Positions 57,775 through 64,000 of a stretch of DNA of 64,000 nucleotides are shown here, one piece after another (position 1 is the stretch's first letter; every line of letters starts with the position of its first letter). Under the pieces are notes generated by a model that made no database searches, had not been told where the DNA came from, and saw nothing but the letters and a program-made list of their open reading frames with translations. The position numbers and the translations under genes were made by a program. The DNA comes from Alkalinema pantanalense (lineage in GTDB: Bacteria; Cyanobacteriota; Cyanobacteriia; Leptolyngbyales; Leptolyngbyaceae). The stretch spans positions 1 through 64,000 of the forward strand of contig NZ_JBLZFX010000004.1 of NCBI RefSeq assembly GCF_050753345.1. The letters run 5' to 3'.

Positions 57775-59805
57775 CTAACCTGCTGCTATCTGTGTAGCTT
57801 CTATTCCAGAAACTTCCTGAAGTTGGATCATATCTTCCCGAGGATCTGATCTAAGCACTTTAACCTGAAAGCGATCGCCCAGTTCGATCGTGCGGTTCAA
57901 GCGCATCGCCAGTTCCAGTCCCAAATCTTCCAGCAGAACTAAGCACAACCCTTCATGTTCGCGGAGCCAGCGTAGCATGAGGGCAGACCAGATTTCGTGG
58001 GTGTTGCGCCGGAGATACTCCAATCCCCAGTAGCGATTGGTTTGCCGCTCAACCAAGGCTGCCTCTTGCACATTGCTGGCAATGCTCAAGACTAGATCCT
58101 GCATTTGTTCCACAGAAAATGGTAGGGATTCTCCTCGCAGATGGGCCTTGATTTGGAAGTGAGCCAGCAAATCACTGTAGCGTCGGATCGGTGAAGTGAC
58201 CTGTGTATAGGTATCCAGTCCTAAACTGGCATGGCGAGAGGGCGTAACGCTCAATTCACTCCGAGGCATGCAGCGACGAAGCGCACAGGCTCGAGCAGGC
58301 CCTGCTGGAACTTGCAATAGTTCTTCGTCGGAAGGGAGTTCCGGTTGCGGTTGGTTGCGGAATAACAGCGGCAGGTTATGGGCTTGACCGTAGCGAGCAG
58401 CCACTTCTCCTGCCAAAATCATCATTTCTGCCACGAGCTGCCGGGAGAAGCGATCGTCCAGTACCTGAATAATAATTTCTTCCCCATCATTTTCAACTTT
58501 GATGGTGGATTCTGGCATGTTGATGCTAATAGCCCCCTGGGACTGTCGCCAAAGTTGCCGTTGCTTAGCCCACTTTGCCAGGGTTTCCAGCTCTGGTTCT
58601 GCCGTCACTCCCAATTCCAGCATCTCGTCCACATCCGCATAGGTGAGGCGATAGGTAATTTTGATGTGGCTGGCGTGGATGCTGAAATCTTGGACTGCAC
58701 CATTGACATCTAGCAAAACGCCGAAACTCAGGGCACAACAAATGACTCCTGCATTTAGACTCATAGGGCCCGTCGCCAGTTCCGTTGGAAACATGGAGAT
58801 CATGCCCGTAGGCAAGTAAAGGGTTGTGCTTCGACGACGGGCTTCTAGATCCAACGGATCACCGGGCAGTAACCAACGAGTTGGATCAGCAATATGGATC
58901 CAAACCCGCTCACTCCCATTGGGTAGATACTCCACACTCAGACCATCATCAATTTCGCGCGTACTTTCATCATCGATCGTATAAACCTTCAGGTGGGTGA
59001 GATCCAACCGTTCGGAATGTAAGTCTTGCGGCGGGGAAAGGAGGTACTGATGTGACAACTCTAGAACCTTTGGCGGAAAGTGAGTAGGAATTTGACTATG
59101 GCGTAGGAAAAGGTTTTCGTGGGGACTCCATAATCCTAATTCAACCAGAAGCCGAAATGCACCTTGCGCCGTTTCAGGACGTTTGAGGGCAGCTAAAACT
59201 TCGATCGCAGCGCTTCGATTGGGGGCTTCATCGCCGAAGGCCGCAAATTTTTCTAAGGCATCTAATCTGGGCCGATCGCTCGGTTGCCAATCTTCAGCAC
59301 TGTTTCCAGCCATTGCTTGCTGTAACCGCACCAAAAATCCTTCCCATTCCTGCTGGCGTTGGTTTGCAATCTGAATTTGTCGCTGAATTTCTGCAACTTG
59401 ATTGGCGGGGCGAGGTTCGTAGCGATCGCCCTTCTGCTTGAAGTAGAGACGATCTTCTGCCAGGAGAAGATGGGCCGTGTAGCAAAATTCTGGCTCAGTG
59501 GAGGAGAACAATAACGTGGCCAAGGCTACTGGATCGGTAGATTCGCCCTCTTCCACTAGCAGTTCCCACGCCACTTCTAAACTCGAAGGATCTAAGGTAG
59601 ACCGAACTTGCTGAGAAAAGGCGGCAATTTCGGTCGGTTTAAACGTCTGACCGCTCACTGTATATTCAATCTGACGTGGATGGATGGTCGAAGCTTGACC
59701 TCGTTCATCGATCACGACCCAATGCTTTTTGCCTTCTGGGCGATCGATCACTGCAAGTCGGCGTTCTCCGTTCACAACAAATTCAATCAGCGTTCCCTTT
59801 TCCAT
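57775..59805 (-). CDS. Ribonuclease II/R family exoribonuclease
   Basis: The 676-residue protein has the RNB catalytic domain with metal-binding Asps in TIDDESTREIDDGLSVE, followed by RVWIHIADPTRWLLPGDPLDLEARRRSTTLYLP and TYTQVTSPIRRYSDLLAHFQI, which are highly conserved in RNase II/R. The N-terminal ~230 residues are a helical part distinct from the E. coli cold-shock domains, as seen in cyanobacterial and plastid RNB proteins. It should degrade RNA 3' to 5'. It lies downstream of rpmG and rpsR on the same strand, a cyanobacterial arrangement, with 238 bp between rpsR and the start. Confidence 0.92.
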   Translation of the reverse strand: MEKGTLIEFVVNGERRLAVIDRPEGKKHWVVIDERGQASTIHPRQIEYTVSGQTFKPTEIAAFSQQVRSTLDPSSLEVAWELLVEEGESTDPVALATLLFSSTEPEFCYTAHLLLAEDRLYFKQKGDRYEPRPANQVAEIQRQIQIANQRQQEWEGFLVRLQQAMAGNSAEDWQPSDRPRLDALEKFAAFGDEAPNRSAAIEVLAALKRPETAQGAFRLLVELGLWSPHENLFLRHSQIPTHFPPKVLELSHQYLLSPPQDLHSERLDLTHLKVYTIDDESTREIDDGLSVEYLPNGSERVWIHIADPTRWLLPGDPLDLEARRRSTTLYLPTGMISMFPTELATGPMSLNAGVICCALSFGVLLDVNGAVQDFSIHASHIKITYRLTYADVDEMLELGVTAEPELETLAKWAKQRQLWRQSQGAISINMPESTIKVENDGEEIIIQVLDDRFSRQLVAEMMILAGEVAARYGQAHNLPLLFRNQPQPELPSDEELLQVPAGPARACALRRCMPRSELSVTPSRHASLGLDTYTQVTSPIRRYSDLLAHFQIKAHLRGESLPFSVEQMQDLVLSIASNVQEAALVERQTNRYWGLEYLRRNTHEIWSALMLRWLREHEGLCLVLLEDLGLELAMRLNRTIELGDRFQVKVLRSDPREDMIQLQEVSGIEATQIAAG

Positions 59806-60043
59806 AGGAGGGCTTCATCCAGGCGAGCATATACGACTTGAGCAACCGAACCCGAACAGTCCCGGTGAATTGTGGGTTGGAATGCATATAACAAATGTGT
59901 TGAGCAAGCGATGCGCTTATAAGCAATACGCTTAGACAATCGGAGTAACAGTCGAAGGCAATGACCGAGGCTATAAACAGGACGAGGGATGATGGACTGT
60001 TCGATCGCTCCCATCACCCCTCCGATCTATGCCTAAGACTCGC

Positions 60044-60259
60044 TTAGCCTTCTTGGTTGATGAAGGGCAGCAATGCCAAAATTCTAGCTCGCTTGATGGC
60101 AACCGTCAGATCTCGCTGCTGTTTAGCGGTTAATCCTGTGATGCGCCGGGGCAAAATTTTACCGCGCTCTGTAATAAACTTCCGCAGCAGGTCTACATCT
60201 TTGTAATCGATCGGGTCGCCCGGTTTAATGGGAGAAATGCGACGACGAAAATAAGCCAT
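60044..60259 (-). CDS. rpsR: 30S ribosomal protein S18
   Basis: The 71-residue protein is typical bacterial S18, beginning MAYFRRRISPIKPGDPIDYKD and containing LLRKFITERGKILPRRITGLTAKQQRDLTVAIKRARILALLPF. It binds S6 in the platform of the small subunit. rpmG lies 184 bp upstream on the same strand. Confidence 0.98.
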   Translation of the reverse strand: MAYFRRRISPIKPGDPIDYKDVDLLRKFITERGKILPRRITGLTAKQQRDLTVAIKRARILALLPFINQEG

Positions 60260-60443
60260 GGTGTTTCACTCGATGAATTGGACAGAACGGAGATTCTGAG
60301 TTTTGTTTGGAGCGATTGCTCCCTCAAAACTTCCAAAGGATTTGCCAGGAGAACTTGTGGATCAAATCCGAGAGTTCGCTAGTTTTGCGAATCTCTAATC
60401 GTCAAGTTTGCTTCGAGAGCACTTAGGACGACTAATCTCACAA

Positions 60444-60638
60444 CTACTTAATTTCGCGGTGAACGGTATGCTTGTTGCAGTGGGGGCAGAACTTCTTGAG
60501 TTCTAGCCGGCTGGTGGTGTTCCGACGATTCTTCATCGTGGTGTAACGGGACACCCCTGCAGAACGCTTATCTGGATTGGTACGGCATTCCGTACACTCC
60601 AGCGTAATGATGATTCTTACGCCTTTGTTTTTAGCCAT
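60444..60638 (-). CDS. rpmG: 50S ribosomal protein L33
   Basis: The 64-residue protein is L33: MAKNKGVRIIITLECTECRTN, SRYTTMKNRRNTTSRLELKKFCPHCNKHTVHREIK. It keeps both Cys pairs (CTEC, CPHC), so this is the zinc-binding form. The gene pair rpmG-rpsR is found in other cyanobacteria and plastids. It is divergent from moeA. Confidence 0.98.
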   Translation of the reverse strand: MAKNKGVRIIITLECTECRTNPDKRSAGVSRYTTMKNRRNTTSRLELKKFCPHCNKHTVHREIK

Positions 60639-60784
60639 GATTCACAACCTAAGGGCTGGTATTTATTCAGACACAAATAACCATTATTTCACAGGAAGGT
60701 CTAGTTTGAAAGTAATCTAAACAAGGTTTTGTCTGTTTTAGATGAATATTTTCTAGGGGTCTGTTGTCTAATCTTGTGTGGCCT

Positions 60785-62023
60785 ATGTTGTCAGTGGAAA
60801 CGGCTGAGTCGTTAATTTTTCAAACAGTTCTAGCGCCAGATGCTGCGATCGCGGTTGAATTTGTGTCGTTGGTCGAAGCCGTCGATCGGGTGCTGGCAAC
60901 TCCAGTGAGCAGTGAATTAGATTTTCCCCATTGGGATAATTCTGCAATGGACGGTTACGCAGTGCGCTATGACGATGTGGTAACCGCGCAGGCCGATCGT
61001 GAAGTCGTACTAGAGGTAATCGAAGACATTCCTGCGGGGGGAGCACCCCAGCAGACGCTGCAACCTGGACAAGCTGCCCGCATTTTTACCGGAGCGATGT
61101 TACCGTTGGGAGCCGATACGATCGTCATGCAGGAGCATACCCAGCGTCAGGACAGGCGAGTAACAATCCTATCTGTTCCGCAGCAACGGGGAGAATTCGT
61201 CCGGCGGCGGGGCAGTTTTTACCAAGCAGGGCAACCCTTGCTAGCTGCGGGAACTCGTCTAGGGGCAGCGGAAATTGCGGTTCTCGCAGCTGTGCAATGT
61301 ACTCAGGTGCCAGTTTACCGTCGTCCCAAGGTGGCGATTCTCTCCACTGGGGATGAACTGGTGACCCCGGAGCAACCCTTGCAGCCGGGACAAATTGTGG
61401 ATTCTAACCAATATGCTTTAGCTGCATTGGTGCAACAGTCGGGAGCGGAGGTGCTGCGGTTAGGTATTGTGCCCGATGATCCCGATGCTTTGAAAGTAGC
61501 CATGGAAACGGCGATCGCCCAAGCGGATATGGTTATTTCCTCTGGAGGGGTCTCCGTCGGCGATCATGACTATGTCGATAGGATTTTGGAGGAACTGGGG
61601 GCTACGATTCAGATTCGATCGATCGCGGTCAAACCGGGTAAGCCCCTCACCTTTGCCACCCTGCCTAACAAGCTCTATTTTGGCCTTCCGGGCAATCCCG
61701 TATCCGCTCTGGTCACATTCCTGCGGTTTGTCCAGCCTGCGTTGAAAAAGCGATCGGGGCTCTCAACTGGCTGGCAACCTAATTTCATTACGGCCAAAAC
61801 AGGCGGAGATCTCAAGGCCGATGGTAAACGTGAGTCCTACCTTTGGGGGCAAGTAACGTTCCAAGCAGGCGAGCTTTGCTTTTCTGCCGCTGCCGGGGGG
61901 CATAATTCGGGTAATTTGATTAACTTGGCGGGCTGCAACGGCCTCGCGATGATCCCCATTGGCACAACGGCGATCGCGGCAGGGCAAAACGTACAGGTGT
62001 TATTAATGCAGAGCATTGTCTGA
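60785..62023 (+). CDS. moeA: Molybdopterin molybdenumtransferase
   Basis: MoeA inserts molybdate into adenylylated molybdopterin for enzymes such as nitrate reductase. The 412-residue protein has the domain III nucleotide/MPT motifs FPHWDNSAMDGYAVRYDD, IFTGAMLPLGADTIVMQEH, the MoaB-like domain with ILSTGDELVTP and ISSGGVSVGDHDYV, and FGLPGNPVSALVTF. Its start is uncertain: ATG 60785 begins at the usual MLSVETAE position, whereas TTG 60764 and GTG 60776 would extend it. No other mo gene is adjacent. No Moco-type riboswitch was recognised before it. Confidence 0.95.
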   Translation: MLSVETAESLIFQTVLAPDAAIAVEFVSLVEAVDRVLATPVSSELDFPHWDNSAMDGYAVRYDDVVTAQADREVVLEVIEDIPAGGAPQQTLQPGQAARIFTGAMLPLGADTIVMQEHTQRQDRRVTILSVPQQRGEFVRRRGSFYQAGQPLLAAGTRLGAAEIAVLAAVQCTQVPVYRRPKVAILSTGDELVTPEQPLQPGQIVDSNQYALAALVQQSGAEVLRLGIVPDDPDALKVAMETAIAQADMVISSGGVSVGDHDYVDRILEELGATIQIRSIAVKPGKPLTFATLPNKLYFGLPGNPVSALVTFLRFVQPALKKRSGLSTGWQPNFITAKTGGDLKADGKRESYLWGQVTFQAGELCFSAAAGGHNSGNLINLAGCNGLAMIPIGTTAIAAGQNVQVLLMQSIV

Positions 62024-62037
62024 GACAGACGCATTTG

Positions 62038-62064
62038 GGGGTGGGGAAAAACAGCCTCCACCCC
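62038..62064 (+). terminator. Possible terminator of moeA
   Basis: GGGGTGG (62038-62044) can pair with CCACCCC (62058-62064) over a 13-base loop, 15 bp past the moeA stop. Only two T residues follow. Confidence 0.4.
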
Positions 62065-62096
62065 TTCAGCAGATCAACAAAAAAGAGCAGATCAAC

Positions 62097-62121
62097 AAAA
62101 AAGGCACCCTCTAGGGTGCCT
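62097..62121 (-). terminator. Intrinsic terminator of ftsZ
   Basis: AGGCACCCT (62102-62110) and AGGGTGCCT (62113-62121) form a perfect 9-bp inverted repeat. On the minus strand it is followed by a run of T residues (complement of 62097-62102), 55 bp past the ftsZ stop. A repeated GCAGATCAACAAAAAA lies beside it. Confidence 0.85.
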
Positions 62122-62175
62122 GAAACCAGAACAGAAAACTGGGAAACGCAGTTGTGTTGACCCTGCGTGCTTTTC

Positions 62176-63516
62176 CTAGCCCCGAGGCGGACGGCGACGT
62201 TGGAGAAACTCAGGAATGTCTAACCCCCCTGGTGTGGGTGGGGTAGGTTTAGATTGTCGGGGTTCGGGCAAGGGCAATCCCCCCGCATTGGTTTCAGGTT
62301 TCGCGATCGAACGCTTTGGAGCTGTCGTAGGTCGAGCGGCTGCTTGGGCTTGGGTTTCACCGGAGAATCCCGTCGCAATCACCGTAATCCGAACTTCGCC
62401 TTGCATGCGCTCGTCAATCACCGCGCCAAAGATGATGTTGGCATTGGGATCAACCACTTCGTAAATGATCTCAGCAGCAGCGTTCACCTCATGGAGAGTG
62501 AGATCATGGCCGCCGGTAATGTTGAAGACGACGCCCCGTGCCCCATCGATCGAGGCTTCCAGCAACGGCGAAGAGATGGCTGCCATCGCGGCTTCTCGGG
62601 CCCGAGATTTGCCGGAGCCAATTCCGATCCCCATCAAGGCGGATCCCGCGTCGGCCATGACAGCTCGGACATCGGCAAAGTCTACGTTAACCAGCCCCGG
62701 AATGGTGATGATATCAGAAATCCCTTGTACCCCTTGGCGTAGCACATCATCGGCAGTGCGGAAGGCTTCTTGCACGGGGGTTGATTCCGAAATGACGGAT
62801 AGCAATTTATCGTTGGGAATGATGATGAGGGTATCCACTCGCCCTTGCAACGCTGCGAGTCCCTCTTCCGCTTGATTGGTGCGCCGCCGCCCTTCAAAGG
62901 TAAATGGACGGGTTACGACGCCAACGGTCAGTGCTCCAATCTCCTTGGCCACTTCGGCGACGATCGGGGCCGCTCCAGTGCCTGTACCGCCCCCCATGCC
63001 CGCTGTAATAAAAACGAGGTCAGACCCTTCTAGGGCCGCTGCGATTTCATCCCGAGACTCTTCGGCGGCCTTCTGCCCGATCGCGGGATTCCCTCCGGCA
63101 CCTAACCCTCGGGTAAGTTTTTGACCAATTTGCAGTCGTTTTTGGGCAGAAGATTGGGTCAAAGCTTGGGCGTCAGTATTAATTGACCAAAATTCAACTC
63201 CAGTTACTTCACTGGCGATCATTCGATTGACAGCATTACCGCCACTCCCGCCAACGCCAATTACTTTAATTCTGGCAATACTGCTGGGCACGATGTCACC
63301 ACTCCTTAATTCCTCTCCGGGCACCACGTTGACATTTCCCCCTGAATTACTGGATGAACTGATACTGCGGAGAGAGTTGGAGCTATCCCCTACCGACGCA
63401 AACTTCGAGACTCCGTCCTCATGGGAGTCTATGTCCTCATGGGAACGAATCTGATCTTGCTCAAGCGACTTGTTGAGGATCAGTGGAGTGGAATTTGACT
63501 CATTGTTAAGCGTCAT
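62176..63516 (-). CDS. ftsZ: Cell division protein FtsZ
   Basis: FtsZ is the tubulin-like GTPase that forms the division ring. The 446-residue protein has the core from about residue 80 (IKVIGVGGSGGNAVNRM), tubulin signature GGGTGTGAAPIVAEVAKE, and T7 loop segment NVDFADVRAVMADAG. The C-terminal peptide that binds ZipN/SepF partners is present (GLDIPEFLQRRR). The N-terminal extension of ~75 residues before the core is longer than in most bacteria but common in cyanobacteria; here it is Ser/Asn-rich and includes a small repeat (SHED twice). The ATG at 63516 is the first in frame. ftsQ lies 183 bp upstream. Confidence 0.97.
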   Translation of the reverse strand: MTLNNESNSTPLILNKSLEQDQIRSHEDIDSHEDGVSKFASVGDSSNSLRSISSSSNSGGNVNVVPGEELRSGDIVPSSIARIKVIGVGGSGGNAVNRMIASEVTGVEFWSINTDAQALTQSSAQKRLQIGQKLTRGLGAGGNPAIGQKAAEESRDEIAAALEGSDLVFITAGMGGGTGTGAAPIVAEVAKEIGALTVGVVTRPFTFEGRRRTNQAEEGLAALQGRVDTLIIIPNDKLLSVISESTPVQEAFRTADDVLRQGVQGISDIITIPGLVNVDFADVRAVMADAGSALMGIGIGSGKSRAREAAMAAISSPLLEASIDGARGVVFNITGGHDLTLHEVNAAAEIIYEVVDPNANIIFGAVIDERMQGEVRITVIATGFSGETQAQAAARPTTAPKRSIAKPETNAGGLPLPEPRQSKPTPPTPGGLDIPEFLQRRRPPRG

Positions 63517-63699
63517 TGGAACTACGGGCGGAACTTATAAACAATTTTTTGACTCCAGGTAGCACCGCATCACCAGGGGGTAACTGGCTAACCGGAACAC
63601 CAATTCTACTAAATCTTCAACAGCAAAACCGTCGATTCGCCATCAAGTTCGGTTTAATTGTGCCATGAGATTACGGGAAATTCTGCCACAGTTCGATCG

Positions 63700-64000
63700 C
63701 TATGGGGTACTAATTTTTCCGGAGTTTGTTGTACCTCGCAGTTTCAAGATAGGTGTATTGGGGTTCCGCAAATCGAGATACTCCATGGAACTAGCGGTTT
63801 TGTTGCGAGGAAGCTCGCGCACACGATCGAGGACTCGAATCTGGTTGGCGAACTGATTCCCGTAGGCTCCGAGGTGTACAACGCCAATTTCAGTCGTCAG
63901 AATTAAATTCCCAGGATTTTGCCAATCAATGGCCTGCACGGTGACAGGACTACGGCTGATCATGGGATAGAAGCGATCCCAGTGAGGGCGATACGTATCA
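63700..64000 (-). CDS. ftsQ: Cell division protein FtsQ, C-terminal part (5' end off the window)
   Basis: The frame is open from the right edge to a TAG at 63700-63702 and encodes the last ~100 residues. The sequence (DTYRPHWDRFYPMISRSPV, VQAIDWQNPGNLILTTEIGVVHLGAYGNQFANQIRVLDRVRELP, MEYLDLRNPNTPILKL) has the C-terminal beta-domain pattern of FtsQ, a single-pass divisome protein that recruits FtsL/FtsB and others. Position directly upstream of ftsZ is the usual cyanobacterial order. An internal ATG at 63963 is not the true start, because clear FtsQ sequence precedes it. Confidence 0.85.
   Translation of the reverse strand, partial: DTYRPHWDRFYPMISRSPVTVQAIDWQNPGNLILTTEIGVVHLGAYGNQFANQIRVLDRVRELPRNKTASSMEYLDLRNPNTPILKLRGTTNSGKISTP

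Overview
This window is chromosomal DNA from a cyanobacterium. The evidence is direct: photosystem II cytochrome c550 (psbV) and its paralogue psbV2, plastocyanin (petE), cytochrome c6 (petJ), the phycobilisome-degradation protein NblA, a KaiB-like domain, and very frequent GCGATCGC/CGATCG (HIP1-type) words. Family-level content (DUF3352, DUF1997, DUF2079, DUF6825 and DUF2288 proteins, an FtsQ-FtsZ pair, an rpmG-rpsR-RNase II cluster) fits the same lineage. I cannot name a genus from sequence alone. No rRNA, tRNA, CRISPR array, transposase or prophage gene was recognised. Both ends cut through genes: a KaiB-domain protein on the left and ftsQ on the right.

Layout. 0-6.3 kb: KaiB-like fragment, cofH, a DUF3352 protein, an EcfT-type transporter subunit and a PhoH/PIN ATPase. 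6.5-8.6 kb: siroheme genes, cobA and a double-domain chelatase. 8.9-13.9 kb: a plus-strand signalling block with a kinase-fold protein that has lost its catalytic residues, a small DUF6825 protein, an ABC1/UbiB-type kinase and a PP2C phosphatase. 13.9-16.2 kb: AT-rich DNA carrying nblA and a class 3 lipase. 16.4-31.6 kb: mainly housekeeping genes (gatA, ribE, serS, aat, rpsN, nth, rseP, birA) mixed with a rhomboid protease, an acyl-CoA dehydrogenase-like gene, a bifunctional-nuclease-family gene, an HxlR regulator divergent from a cupin, and an M23 peptidase. 31.7-36.6 kb: pgeF, accD, then the electron-carrier series psbV, psbV2, petE, petJ. 36.6-48.2 kb: DUF1997, an NAD(P)-binding protein, a His-rich CsoR/RcnR-family metal sensor, an HtrA protease, argF, a large M1 aminopeptidase, an FAD oxidoreductase and a second M23 peptidase. 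48.3-55 kb: rodZ-like gene with a pseudouridine synthase, DUF2288, then the lipid operon plsX-fabH-fabD-plsC. 55-64 kb: DUF2079 membrane protein, FHA protein, RNase II, rpsR, rpmG, moeA, ftsZ and ftsQ.

How the genes work together. accD, birA, fabD, fabH, plsX and plsC cover steps from malonyl-CoA supply through fatty-acid initiation to phosphatidic acid. psbV, psbV2, petE and petJ encode lumenal proteins of photosynthetic electron flow, and plastocyanin and cytochrome c6 are alternative carriers to photosystem I. petE is preceded by two tandem palindromes, and a CsoR-family metal sensor lies about 2 kb beyond petJ. ftsQ and ftsZ belong to division; rodZ-like and two M23 peptidases to the cell envelope.

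The items most worth a second look are: the petE promoter palindromes; the petJ product with a Pro/Ser linker and a lipobox-like Cys; the pseudokinase beside a PP2C phosphatase; a 10-C tract inside the chelatase gene; a terminator written into the last codons of the DUF1997 gene; a perfect 21-bp HIP1-bearing inverted repeat; and many short tandem repeats between genes. I found no multi-gene system that I would call clearly undescribed.
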